From assembly GCA_041591895.1 (NCBI GenBank), contig JBFHRE010000011.1:1-33923 (forward strand): 33,923 nucleotides of DNA, read 5' to 3'. Shown here in pieces: positions 22,217 through 30,766 of the stretch. The position numbers and the translations under genes were made by a program. Under the pieces are notes generated by a model that saw only the letters and a list, made by a program, of their open reading frames with translations, ran no database searches and was not told the origin of the DNA. Origin of the DNA: JBFHRE01 sp041591895. GTDB lineage: Bacteria > Actinomycetota > Acidimicrobiia > Spongiisociales > ZC4RG35. Every line of letters starts with the position of its first letter. The stretch's first letter is position 1.

Positions 22217-23281
22217 ATGCCTGACACCTACCGAGTCGCAACCATCCCCGGAGACGGGGTGGGGATCGAGGTGACCACCGAGGCGGTCAAGGCGCTCGAC
22301 GCCGCCGCCGGCCGGTTCGATTTCAAGGTCGATTACAGCGAGTACGACCTGGGTGGCCGCCGGTACCTGAACACCGGCGAAGTGCTGCCAACGTCCGTTC
22401 AGGACGAGCTGGCGGGACACGACGTCATCCTGCTCGGAGCGGTCGGAACACCTGAGGTCCCACCGGGGATCCTGGAACGCGGCCTCCTCCTCAAACTCCG
22501 GTTCGACTTCGACCAGTACGTGAACCTGCGCCCTGTCCGGCTGTATGAAGGCGTACCGACCCCGATCGGCGGCCTGACCCCGGACCAGTGCGACATGGTG
22601 GTGGTCCGGGAGAACACCGAAGGCCTGTACACCGGGATGGGAGGCACGTTCAAGAAAGGCACGGCGAACGAAGTAGCCACCCAGGAGTCGATCAACACCC
22701 GGCTGGGAGTCGAGCGAGTGGTTCGGTACGCGTTCGACAAGGCGATGCAACGGGACCAACGTCTCACCGTGTGTCACAAGACCAACGTCCTCACTTTTGC
22801 CGGCGATCTCTGGTGGCGCACTGCCCAGGAGATCGGAGCCTCGGATTTTCCGAATGTGCGACTGGACTACGTGCACGTCGACGCAGCCTGCCTGTATCTG
22901 GTCAACGACCCTGGACGATTCGATGTCATGGTCACCGACAACCTGTTCGGTGACATCGTCACCGACCTGGGAGCAGCCATCCAGGGCGGACTGGGGCTGG
23001 CTGCCTCGGGCAACCTCGACCCCACCAAGACCCACCCCTCGATGTTCGAGCCCGTCCACGGCTCGGCACCTGACATCGCCGGCAACGGATGGGCCAATCC
23101 GGTGGCGGCGGTCCTGTCGACGGCGATGGCACTCGACCACCTCGGCCAGACGGAGGCGGCATCCGTTGTCGAACGAGCGGCGGCGTCGGTGCTGCCCGAG
23201 TTGAAGACGATGGGAGGACCCGACATGGGAATGGCCACGTCTCAGATCGGGGATCTGATCGCACAGAGGATCACCGGTTGA
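22217..23281 (+). CDS. leuB: 3-isopropylmalate dehydrogenase
   Basis: Oxidises and decarboxylates 3-isopropylmalate with NAD+. The 354-aa protein starts MPDTYRVATIPGDGVGIEV. The substrate-binding helix reads ILERGLLLKLRFDFDQYVNLRP (85-106), the actinobacterial LeuB style. RENTEGLYTG is at 131-140, K188 lies in CHKTN, the metal block is VTDNLFGDIVTDLGA, and the NAD site is HGSAPDIAGNGWANP. Tartrate or isocitrate dehydrogenases are relatives, but the context favours LeuB. ATG at 22217, leaderless. The stop overlaps the TTG of the lipoprotein gene. leuC and leuD are not in the window. Confidence 0.93.
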   Translation: MPDTYRVATIPGDGVGIEVTTEAVKALDAAAGRFDFKVDYSEYDLGGRRYLNTGEVLPTSVQDELAGHDVILLGAVGTPEVPPGILERGLLLKLRFDFDQYVNLRPVRLYEGVPTPIGGLTPDQCDMVVVRENTEGLYTGMGGTFKKGTANEVATQESINTRLGVERVVRYAFDKAMQRDQRLTVCHKTNVLTFAGDLWWRTAQEIGASDFPNVRLDYVHVDAACLYLVNDPGRFDVMVTDNLFGDIVTDLGAAIQGGLGLAASGNLDPTKTHPSMFEPVHGSAPDIAGNGWANPVAAVLSTAMALDHLGQTEAASVVERAAASVLPELKTMGGPDMGMATSQIGDLIAQRITG

Positions 23282-24465
23282 CGACCCGGGCCTGGTGGCC
23301 GGCGTTGGCGCTGGTCATCGTGGCGTGTACCGGTGGTGCCAGCACCACCACCCGTCCCCTCCCGGGGCCCCCTCCAACCACTGCCCCGCCTGCCACGGCG
23401 GCGCCTACCACCTCCGCCCCGACGACCACGGTCCCGGCCATCGAACCTCTGGTCGGCGCCCTGCCCCAGGGCCCGTGCGCCATGGACCCGGTCCTGGCCG
23501 GGGGGGAGGCCGCGATCGTCAGCGGTGGCCTTCTGCTCGGCTTGTCCCACGACGGAGTCACGGTCCGATGCCTGGCAGATGGCATGTCGGGGGTGCGATC
23601 GCTCGCGTGGGGTCCGGTGGGCGACCGGGTTCTCCACGACTCCACCATCCTCCTCGCCGACGGGACCCACCACCCAATCGCTCAGGCACCCGATCGCACC
23701 CCGTCGTGGACCGCTCCCACCGGGATCCGGATCGTGTCGATCGTCGATGGCCAACCGGTCAAGACCGAGGTGGACGGGTCCGCTCCGGAGCTCATCGGCT
23801 TTCTCGAGAAGCATGACGAGCTCGTCTACCACCCGGCCGGTACCCACTATGTGACCACGGGCACCCAGCCGGATGGCGAGTACGGGCTGTGGCTGGCAAG
23901 AAACGACGGCCAGGCGTGGGTACTGGCTGCCGCCGACGAAAGCGCAGTCCTCACCAGCCCTGGCTGGACCGCCGACGGCCACATCGTCTTCGTCGCCCAC
24001 CACGAGGACCGCTACGACCTCCACCGCATCTTCCGATCGGAAGACGGGTCGATGTACGAGCAACTCGACCTCGAATCAGGACAGAAGTGGCTGGGCCAAG
24101 TGATGGCCTCTCCCTACAACCCCGCATTGGTGGCGTACGCCGAGGGCGGCGCGGATGCGGAAGGGTGCAGCGACGGGAGAATGGCGAGGGTCTCCGGAGT
24201 GGATCTTCCTCAGCCGCTGGACGCCGTCACGTCGCTCCCGATCGGGTGGTTGCCGGACGATCGCCTGGTAGTCGCTGTCTATCCGAACGGCTGTGACGGT
24301 CTGATCGACGTCTGGGTGTTCACGTCCGGGTTCTGCCCAGGAACCGAATATGGAGCCGAATTCCTCGTGGCGGGCGCCGAGGCCGTATCGGCTCGTGTGG
24401 CGATGCCACCTCCCCCGCCATCACCTGACGACTTCTCGAATCTGCCCGACCCTGCTCCCGCCTGA
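23278..24465 (+). CDS. putative lipoprotein with Pro/Thr linker and beta-propeller-like body
   Basis: 395-aa protein starting at TTG 23278, which overlaps the leuB stop (TTGA). MTTRAWWPALALVIVACTGG is a lipoprotein signal peptide with lipobox IVAC and lipidation cysteine C17. Residues 22-54 are a Thr/Pro/Ala linker typical of exported actinobacterial proteins. The remainder has repeated strand-turn patterns (VRSLAWGPVGDRVLHD, LTSPGWTADGHIVFVAHHED) resembling WD40-like/TolB-type propeller blades, and ends in a proline-rich tail. No enzyme signature is seen. Function unknown; linkage to leuB is probably positional. Confidence 0.75.
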   Translation: MTTRAWWPALALVIVACTGGASTTTRPLPGPPPTTAPPATAAPTTSAPTTTVPAIEPLVGALPQGPCAMDPVLAGGEAAIVSGGLLLGLSHDGVTVRCLADGMSGVRSLAWGPVGDRVLHDSTILLADGTHHPIAQAPDRTPSWTAPTGIRIVSIVDGQPVKTEVDGSAPELIGFLEKHDELVYHPAGTHYVTTGTQPDGEYGLWLARNDGQAWVLAAADESAVLTSPGWTADGHIVFVAHHEDRYDLHRIFRSEDGSMYEQLDLESGQKWLGQVMASPYNPALVAYAEGGADAEGCSDGRMARVSGVDLPQPLDAVTSLPIGWLPDDRLVVAVYPNGCDGLIDVWVFTSGFCPGTEYGAEFLVAGAEAVSARVAMPPPPPSPDDFSNLPDPAPA

Positions 24466-24474
24466 TGAGCCAAT

Positions 24475-24492
24475 GGTGGCCGGTCGGCCACC
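24475..24492. terminator. palindrome between convergent genes, possible bidirectional terminator
   Basis: GGTGGCCGGTCGGCCACC is a perfect inverted repeat (7-8 bp stem) in the 42-bp gap between the convergent lipoprotein and membrane-protein genes. It lacks a U-tract on either side, but the location suits termination from both directions. Confidence 0.55.
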
Positions 24493-24507
24493 TCTCAACC
24501 AGAAGGG

Positions 24508-24864
24508 TCAGGCCGGCTGGTGCCAGAGCGGATTGCCGACCGCCGAACGGTGGAAGACGACCCAGAAGGCAAGCATCGGCGGGACCGTCAGTCCGAGTGC
24601 GAGCACGGTGTCATCGACCACCGTGGCCATCGCCAGGACGAGCACCTGCCCGAACAACACCGCAGCCAGCGCCGAGAACATCACCTGACCGGCATGCTGC
24701 GACTTCCTGGCGGCGAAATAGGTCAACGGGATGAGCAGCGGGCCAACCCAGAGTTGGATCCCGAAGCTGAACAGGGTCAAGAGTCCGGCCGCCCCCAGCA
24801 GCAGGCGAAGCACGAGTGAAGTGGGTCGAACCCCGGCAGGAGTTGATTCGGCTGTGGTCGTCAT
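24508..24864 (-). CDS. small integral membrane protein, 118 aa
   Basis: Not recognised. After a polar N-terminus (MTTTAESTPAGVRPTS) hydrophobic segments follow at about 18-50 (probably two helices), 62-83 and 88-104, with positive residues AARKS after the first pair. The C-terminus is short and polar. TACGCT lies 8 nt before the ATG at 24864, consistent with a near-leaderless message of its own. No pathway link to the neighbouring trans-sulfuration gene is visible. Confidence 0.7.
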   Translation of the reverse strand: MTTTAESTPAGVRPTSLVLRLLLGAAGLLTLFSFGIQLWVGPLLIPLTYFAARKSQHAGQVMFSALAAVLFGQVLVLAMATVVDDTVLALGLTVPPMLAFWVVFHRSAVGNPLWHQPA

Positions 24865-24872
24865 GCCGGAGC

Positions 24873-24878
24873 AGCGTA
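24873..24878 (-). promoter_or_regulatory. candidate -10 box of the 118-aa membrane protein gene
   Basis: TACGCT on the minus strand with an 8-nt spacer to the ATG; fits TANNNT. It lies in the 53-bp gap after the trans-sulfuration gene. Confidence 0.4.
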
Positions 24879-24917
24879 CGGGCCCAGGACCCGATCACCA
24901 GGGCACTTTTCGCGGAC

Positions 24918-25991
24918 TCACTTGGTGTCTAGTCCCTTCAGCGCCTCCTCGAGATCACGCCACAGGTCGGCGGCCGCCTCCACCCCGACGCTCATCCGGA
25001 TGAGGCCAGGGGGAAGGTGGTCACTGCCTTCGCCGTATCCCGATCGGCGCTCGAGCGTGGTCTCCACCCCGCCCAGGGAGGTGGCGTTGGCGATCAATTC
25101 CAGGCTCCCGCAGAGCCGGTCGGCAACCTGGTCTCCTCCCGCGATCTGGAACGACACCATCGCACCGGATCCCGGGTAGTACACACGCTTCACCTTCGGA
25201 TGGCTCCCCAATTCATCGGCCAGAAACGCAGCGTTGGCAGACGCACGCTCGTATCTGAGCGCCAGGGTGCGAACTCCGCGATGGCAGAGAAACACCTCGA
25301 GTGCCCCCGGGAACGCTCCGGCAAGCCGGCGATGAGTGCGAAGCCCCTGGTCGATCGTTTCGTCGCGAGACGACACGGTTCCGAGAAGCAGGTCCGAGTG
25401 TCCACCGATGAACTTGGTGGCGCTGTGCATCACGACGTCGGCGCCCCGAGCTAGGTGCCGGCTCCCAAGTGGAGTTGCCAGCGTGGCATCGACCGCCACG
25501 ATCGCTCGCCGGTCGGCGGACGAACTGATCGCAGCCACCTCGGTCAATTCGAGGAGCGGGTTCGAGGGAGTCTCCAGCCACAACAGGTCGCAGTTGCGGG
25601 CCGCCGCCACCCACCCATCGGTGTCCGAGGGTTCGACCCGGGTCACGCCCCAGCGACCCTGCTCCGCCCCGCTCCGGGCGAGGGCGGCGACTCCGTGATA
25701 ACAGTCGGTCGGGACCGCAACCGCGCCGCCCATGGGGACCAGTTCCAGCACGGCCGACGCGGCAGCCATACCGGAGGAGAAAACCACGGTGGATCCCCGT
25801 TCGAGGCCGCCGAGCGTTGCTTCGAGCCCGTCGAGCGCGTCCGTGCCCTCGTTCCGCACGTACCAGTGGTCCCCGCCGGGCCGGAAGTTGGATGCGGCAG
25901 TGATCGGATGGTTCAGTGGAGATCCCGGAGCGCTCGGACGCCCGGACACGACGGCCCACGTCTCGGGAGACATCTCCTCGGGCTTCTTCAT
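24918..25991 (-). CDS. trans-sulfuration family PLP enzyme (cystathionine gamma-synthase/beta-lyase type)
   Basis: 357-aa member of the Cys/Met metabolism PLP family. HWYVRNEGTDALDGLEATL (42-60) corresponds to the phosphate-binding Y-x-R segment; FSSGMAA (71-77) is the PLP phosphate loop. WLETPSNP (138-145) and VDATLATP (168-175) place the ring-binding Asp, and K193 in HSATKFIGGHSD is the Schiff-base lysine. It is somewhat short and lacks the usual long N-terminus. Gamma-synthase, gamma-lyase and beta-lyase cannot be told apart. I chose the ATG at 25991 because the in-frame GTG at 26000 falls inside the -10 box TAGCGT. Confidence 0.85.
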   Translation of the reverse strand: MKKPEEMSPETWAVVSGRPSAPGSPLNHPITAASNFRPGGDHWYVRNEGTDALDGLEATLGGLERGSTVVFSSGMAAASAVLELVPMGGAVAVPTDCYHGVAALARSGAEQGRWGVTRVEPSDTDGWVAAARNCDLLWLETPSNPLLELTEVAAISSSADRRAIVAVDATLATPLGSRHLARGADVVMHSATKFIGGHSDLLLGTVSSRDETIDQGLRTHRRLAGAFPGALEVFLCHRGVRTLALRYERASANAAFLADELGSHPKVKRVYYPGSGAMVSFQIAGGDQVADRLCGSLELIANATSLGGVETTLERRSGYGEGSDHLPPGLIRMSVGVEAAADLWRDLEEALKGLDTK

Positions 25992-25998
25992 CCCGCGC

Positions 25999-26004
25999 AC
26001 GCTA
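25999..26004 (-). promoter_or_regulatory. -10 box of the trans-sulfuration gene
   Basis: TAGCGT on the minus strand, 7 nt before the ATG at 25991, giving a leaderless start. It decides between the two possible start codons. Confidence 0.5.
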
Positions 26005-26076
26005 GCCGCCCACCCTCTCCGGACTGTCGTGACGGCTGCTGAAATACGTGCCCGTAGACTCGAGGGAACGCATGGC

Positions 26077-26541
26077 TCAGATCGATTCGAGCGACTCGGC
26101 CAGATCGCAGAGGCGGGCGATCGACACCCTCAGTGCCGGACGCCGGACCGGGAGGAGCGCCAGCCAGAACAGAACTCGCTGCCGGACACTCAAGGACAGG
26201 GCTTCGACCCGCCTCGTGACCCGGCAGCCGGTTGGCCGTCCCAGGAGATCGAAGGTGTGGCGGTAGACCCCGGTCTCGTCGGTCACCCGGAACACGAACC
26301 GTGTCGGTTCTTCGACGGACTCGATTTCGATGCGGGCGGTGAATTGTCGGCCGGCGACCACCGCCCTCGACTCGAAACCGCCTCCATCGGTTCGCGTCAC
26401 TGTGAGATCGTCCCGTGCCCACCGACGATGCCCCTCCAGATCGGACACGAGGGAGAACACGCCGGCACATGAAGCCGTGGAATCCCGAGTTGCGGAGAAG
26501 CTGGCGATGAGATCGATGGTACCGGTCGGTGGCCGGCGCAC
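26077..26541 (-). CDS. SRPBCC-fold protein, basic C-terminus
   Basis: 154-aa protein with the helix-grip pattern: IDLIASFSATRDSTASCAGVF (about 9-29) followed by SDLEGHRRWARDDL, then RQFTARIEIESVEEPTRFVF and a terminal helix RRPALRVSIARLCDLAESL. It is unlike the SRPBCC protein at 8714-9154 in detail. Ligand unknown. GTG start at 26541 just 9 nt behind the tricorn stop, so probably the distal gene of that transcript. The first 8 residues are uncertain because no alternative start is supported. Confidence 0.65.
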   Translation of the reverse strand: MRRPPTGTIDLIASFSATRDSTASCAGVFSLVSDLEGHRRWARDDLTVTRTDGGGFESRAVVAGRQFTARIEIESVEEPTRFVFRVTDETGVYRHTFDLLGRPTGCRVTRRVEALSLSVRQRVLFWLALLPVRRPALRVSIARLCDLAESLESI

Positions 26542-26550
26542 CTCAGGTGC

Positions 26551-29500
26551 TCAACGGCGGGTGGTGGGCGGGCCCTGCGAGCCCACGACGGCGTCGACCA
26601 TCGCCAATACCTCGGCGATGCCCCGCTCCAACTGTGGATCGCGTCCGGCGGCATAGTCGTCTGGCGTGATCTCCACCTCGATATCGGGGTCGGTTCCCCA
26701 GTTCTCCACGTTGAAGCCGACGTCCGCAAACCAGGTGCTGAACTCGGGCTGAGTGGTCACAGTCCCATCCACCAGTGATTGCTGGGGCCAGATCCCGATG
26801 ACACCGCCCCAGGTCCTGGTTCCGATGAGGGGGCCGAGGCCGTGCTGCTTGAACGTGTGGGAGAAGATGTCCCCGTCTGAACCGGCCATCTCATTGGTCA
26901 AACAGACCATCGGTCCGGCCGGGGCGTCATACGGGAACGGGGCGGGTGCTCGCCAGCGCATGATCCGATAGCCGAGCCGCTTGCGCAGCAGGCGCTCGAG
27001 AAGGATTTGCGAGACGCTGCCTCCCCGGTTGAATCGGACATCGACGATGAGACCTTCGGCGTCGACCTCGGATCGGAACCCGCGGTGGAACTCTGCGAAA
27101 CCCGCCGCCCCCATGTCCGGGATGTGGATGTACCCGAGCCGCTCGCCGGAGCTCTCGTGAACCGTGGCGCGATTCGTCTCGACCCAATCTCGATAGCGAA
27201 GCGCCGTCTCGCTTGCCAGCGGCACCACCACCACGTTGCGCGGCTTGGCCCGGCCGCGTGCGACGGTGACCTCAACCGGCTTCGAAGCCCGATGGACAAG
27301 CAGCGACTCGGGGGTGGCAGCCCTCGTCAACTCCTTGGCATCGACCCTGAGGATTCGATCCCCGGGCCGAATGTCGAGGCCCGGGGCGGCGAGAGGCGAC
27401 GGCCCCTCCCACGAGTCACCCCTTGGGATCGATGTGACCCTCCAGGCCCCGCGCGACCAGTCGAGATCGGCTCCCAGCATCCCCTGGGTCCAAGTCGGCT
27501 CAGGTCGGTACTCACCCCCCAATTCGTATGCGTGGCTCGTACCCAATTCCCCCTGCATCTCCCAGAGGAGGTCCGAGAACTCGGCCCGACTGGCGACCCG
27601 GTCGATCAGCCGGGTGTAACGGCTGCGGACCTCTGCCCAGTCGACCCCGCTCATGTCCTCGGCCCAGAAATAGTCCCGCTGCAGACGCCAGGCCTCGTCG
27701 AACATCTGGCGCCATTCGTCGGACGGGCTCACATCCAACGGCATCCGCTCGAGATCGATGAAACCTGTCTCCCGCGTAAAACCTTCCTTGCCGTTTTTGT
27801 CGTCTTTCCAACCGATCGGCACAACTCGCACCTTGCGGCCGGCCACGATCGCCATCGACTTCCCGTCGGCGGAAACCGTTACACCGGACACACCTTCGGC
27901 CACCGTGTCGACCCGATCGGCCGCGAAGTCCCACGCCTGCAAGACCAGTTTCGGCGTCTCCGCCGACGGCCCGGATGGTGGACGGGAGGTGAAGAGAACC
28001 CGACCGGCGCCTGCGGCCAGGCTCGGGTAGATGCCGACGGGCACGGGGAACGACACCACTCGTTCTGAGATCCCGTCGAGGTCGATCTTCGTCACCGTGT
28101 CATCTCCGTTCGGCTTCGGGTCGGGGGAGGCACCGGGGGCGCGCGGCGAACGATGAGCCAAGGAGAACGGTGAGGGCGAGTCCGCCTCGAGGGGGATGGC
28201 CATCGGTCGGGTCGCTCTCGGGAAGCCGTAGTCGTGAAACACCGAATCCGGGATCGGCTCCATGACCCTCGAGCCGAGGAAGTACAGATACCGCCCTCCC
28301 GGGTCGAAAACCGGCGAGCGATCGACGAACTCCGGTCGCCCGATCATCGTCGACTTCCGAGTGGAGGTGTCGTAGAGAAACAGGTTCGTGCTGGTGCGCG
28401 TAGTTGCCGCGGCAAATGCAATCCAGCGGCCATCGGGCGACCAGGCCGTCCCTGCGATCCATGAGTATGGACTCTGATGGATGACGCGACGACTGCCTCG
28501 CGTGAGATCGACCAGGATCACCTCGTGCCGATGATTGGTCACCACAGCCCTGGATCCGCCGGCAGGTGAAACCCGGAGCGAGCGGACCCGCCCCAGGTCG
28601 CGGTCGATGCTCGTGGTCGTCCCCGTTTCGACATCCCGGACGATCAGGCGCTCCTCTCCCCCTGCATCCGAGATCGCAACCATTTTCTTACCGTCGGAGG
28701 TCCACATGGCGAGTCGTTCCCGAACTGCCGATCCGGGATCGTGACGTCGCGCCGCTCCCTCCCAGAGCGGCATCGAGAAGGTCGCCCCGCGCGACGTCGC
28801 CATGATCGAATGTCCCTCGGGGTGAAGCGCGACCGACTCGAGATGTCGAGCCGCCGGAACGAAGCGCCTGTTGAGCTGAGGACGGGAGGACGGCAACACG
28901 ACATCGATAGGAGTGATCTCGTCCCGGTCCGGATCGAGCACGAACAGATCGCCACCGGCGTGATAGACGATTCTGCGGCCATCGGTCGACGGGAACCGGA
29001 CATAGAAGTCGTCGTGCTCGGTGTGACGGCGGAGTCCGCGACCGGTCGGAGTCACGGAGTAGATGTTCCCGACGCCCTCGTGGTCGGAGAGAAAGTACAC
29101 ACGTGCACCGACCCACACCGGAGACGCGAGGTTGCCGGGGAGGTCGACCAGCGGCCGGTACCCGTCGCCCCGATCGATCCAGAGCCTTCCTGCCCGGCCG
29201 CCGCGATATCGCTTCCAGCGCGATGGATCGAACCCGTGGCGAGCGAGAACAGTTCCGTTTCTGCTCGCCGACCACGACGTTGCCGGCCCGAGACCCATCG
29301 GCGCCGGCGGGCCTCCGTGTACGGGCACCCGCCACAGGTGCGTCCACCCTGTGAACGGCTGGCGGTGGTCGGTGGCCACGATCACGTCGTCGCCCGACCA
29401 ACCGGCGACGGTGGTGTTCGCCGCGAAATACGTGAGGCGACGACTGGGCCCGCCCTGCCCGTCCATGAGATGGAGTTCCATGCGGCCCTCGTCCCGGCTG

Positions 29501-29679
29501 GTGAACGCCAGCCGCGAGCCGTCACCGCTGTACCTCGGCCCCGAGTGCATCCCGGGGTTGGCGGTCAATCGCCGGGCTTCGCCACCCGAGACCTCGACCC
29601 TCCAGAGATCGTCCTCGGCCACGAACGTGACATGGTCGCCATGAATCGTCGGATGCCGGTAATAACCGCGTGCTACCAC
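26551..29679 (-). CDS. tricorn protease homologue
   Basis: Large cytosolic serine protease that trims oligopeptides released by the proteasome or other proteases; assembles into hexamers. The 1042-aa protein has an N-terminal beta-propeller part (about 1-650, blades such as GMHSGPRYSGDGSRLAFTSR), a helical region, a PDZ domain (about 740-825, LDIRPGDRILRVDAKEL) and a protease core. Catalytic residues fall where the family needs them: S715/H716 in GTSHAYE, nucleophile S934 with D935 in NEMAGSDGD, and E992 in NVENWGTDPDIEVE. No signal peptide. GTG start at 29679 with GAGAGGTG upstream, and a -10-like TATCCT. Confidence 0.95.
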   Translation of the reverse strand: MVARGYYRHPTIHGDHVTFVAEDDLWRVEVSGGEARRLTANPGMHSGPRYSGDGSRLAFTSRDEGRMELHLMDGQGGPSRRLTYFAANTTVAGWSGDDVIVATDHRQPFTGWTHLWRVPVHGGPPAPMGLGPATSWSASRNGTVLARHGFDPSRWKRYRGGRAGRLWIDRGDGYRPLVDLPGNLASPVWVGARVYFLSDHEGVGNIYSVTPTGRGLRRHTEHDDFYVRFPSTDGRRIVYHAGGDLFVLDPDRDEITPIDVVLPSSRPQLNRRFVPAARHLESVALHPEGHSIMATSRGATFSMPLWEGAARRHDPGSAVRERLAMWTSDGKKMVAISDAGGEERLIVRDVETGTTTSIDRDLGRVRSLRVSPAGGSRAVVTNHRHEVILVDLTRGSRRVIHQSPYSWIAGTAWSPDGRWIAFAAATTRTSTNLFLYDTSTRKSTMIGRPEFVDRSPVFDPGGRYLYFLGSRVMEPIPDSVFHDYGFPRATRPMAIPLEADSPSPFSLAHRSPRAPGASPDPKPNGDDTVTKIDLDGISERVVSFPVPVGIYPSLAAGAGRVLFTSRPPSGPSAETPKLVLQAWDFAADRVDTVAEGVSGVTVSADGKSMAIVAGRKVRVVPIGWKDDKNGKEGFTRETGFIDLERMPLDVSPSDEWRQMFDEAWRLQRDYFWAEDMSGVDWAEVRSRYTRLIDRVASRAEFSDLLWEMQGELGTSHAYELGGEYRPEPTWTQGMLGADLDWSRGAWRVTSIPRGDSWEGPSPLAAPGLDIRPGDRILRVDAKELTRAATPESLLVHRASKPVEVTVARGRAKPRNVVVVPLASETALRYRDWVETNRATVHESSGERLGYIHIPDMGAAGFAEFHRGFRSEVDAEGLIVDVRFNRGGSVSQILLERLLRKRLGYRIMRWRAPAPFPYDAPAGPMVCLTNEMAGSDGDIFSHTFKQHGLGPLIGTRTWGGVIGIWPQQSLVDGTVTTQPEFSTWFADVGFNVENWGTDPDIEVEITPDDYAAGRDPQLERGIAEVLAMVDAVVGSQGPPTTRR

Positions 29680-29704
29680 GTCACCTCTCGCCTAACGGAG
29701 CGGG

Positions 29705-29710
29705 AGGATA
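29705..29710 (-). promoter_or_regulatory. candidate -10 box of the tricorn gene
   Basis: TATCCT on the minus strand, 25 nt before the GTG, in the 40-bp gap after the hydrolase gene. A transcript from here would have a short leader containing the ribosome site GAGAGGTG. Confidence 0.4.
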
Positions 29711-29719
29711 CAACCGGGC

Positions 29720-30766
29720 TCAGCCTGCGTTGGTGTTCACGAACGCCACGAGGGTGCTCGTGTACCGCTCGGGGTCGACCGTCATCGCTTCCACGTGGTT
29801 GGCACCCGGAATCTCGACGAGTGTCACCGTCCCCGGCCGATCGGATGCGAGCTGGCGACTGGTCTCGATCGGGACCGTCTCGTCGTCGGTGCCGTGAAAC
29901 ACCAACGTCGGCACCACGAGCTGCCCGTCCCGCTTCAGGTAGTTCATCAGATCCAGGTTTGCGCCCGTTTGAACGGATGATATGAACGAAGCGGTGAACG
30001 TCAGCGTGGCGGGCACGGGGAGATTGCCCGGAAGGCGCTCGGCCTCGGCCGCAAGTCCGATGTTCGAAGTCAGGTCGAGGCTGGGAGCGTCGAGGACGAG
30101 GCCTGTGACGAGGCCGGTTGGTTCGCGGTAGACGTACGCAAGGATGATCGCTCCCCCCATCGACTGCCCGGACAGCACGACATGGTCCGCCCCTTCGGCG
30201 ACGGCGTATTCCACTGCTTTCTGCAAGTCGCGCCATTCGGTGACACCGTGCTGGTAGATCCCGGACGGATCGGCGGGGGCGCCCGGGTCGTTTCGATAGG
30301 CGATCGCGAGCTGCGGGTAGCCGGCATCGGCCAAGGCCTTCATCGCGGTGGCAAAGCTGGCCGGAGAGCCGCCCTTCCCATGAACGTGAATCACCCACGT
30401 GTCCTTGGCCCCGAACGTGCGCCAGGCGTCCATGGCTCCGAGTTCGGATTGGTAGGTGACCTTCTCGACGTCCAAACCGGCTGATGCCAGGTCGGAATCC
30501 ACCGTCGCGAACGAGATGTCGGAGGGCACCTCGAAAGCCCCCTCCGTGATTCGACCGCCGTACACCCACCCGCCGGCGGCATGGAAGACGATCGCACCAA
30601 CGATCACCAACCACCACAGACCCTGCCAGATCTTCTTGCCCAGGCTGCGGCGCGGACGGTAGAGAGCCGCCTCCTCCTTGGCCCGCTTCTTCTCCCGCGC
30701 CTGACGTTCCCGTTCGCTTATCTGTGGCACGAGGTCATTGTTGCGCGGGCTCGGCTCCGGGTCCAC
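29720..30766 (-). CDS. membrane-anchored alpha/beta hydrolase
   Basis: 348-aa protein: a charged cytosolic N-terminus (Glu/Lys/Arg-rich, 16-46), one transmembrane helix (about 49-66, WQGLWWLVIVGAIVFHAAGG) and an extracytoplasmic hydrolase domain. The nucleophile elbow is GQSMGG with S202, the oxyanion loop is HVHGKGG (127-133), the acid is D295 in HGTDDETVP, and the base is H324 in GANHVEA. It is a likely esterase or peptidase; substrate unknown. I report the GTG at 30766, which overlaps the CBS gene by 32 bp. A GTG at 30730, five bases after that gene's stop, is an equally possible start and would remove 12 residues. Confidence 0.82.
   Translation of the reverse strand: MDPEPSPRNNDLVPQISERERQAREKKRAKEEAALYRPRRSLGKKIWQGLWWLVIVGAIVFHAAGGWVYGGRITEGAFEVPSDISFATVDSDLASAGLDVEKVTYQSELGAMDAWRTFGAKDTWVIHVHGKGGSPASFATAMKALADAGYPQLAIAYRNDPGAPADPSGIYQHGVTEWRDLQKAVEYAVAEGADHVVLSGQSMGGAIILAYVYREPTGLVTGLVLDAPSLDLTSNIGLAAEAERLPGNLPVPATLTFTASFISSVQTGANLDLMNYLKRDGQLVVPTLVFHGTDDETVPIETSRQLASDRPGTVTLVEIPGANHVEAMTVDPERYTSTLVAFVNTNAG

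Noticed and set aside
25998..26000. GTG at 26000 as the start of the trans-sulfuration enzyme
   Set aside because: It falls within the -10 box TAGCGT, and the ATG at 25991 is correctly spaced from that box.
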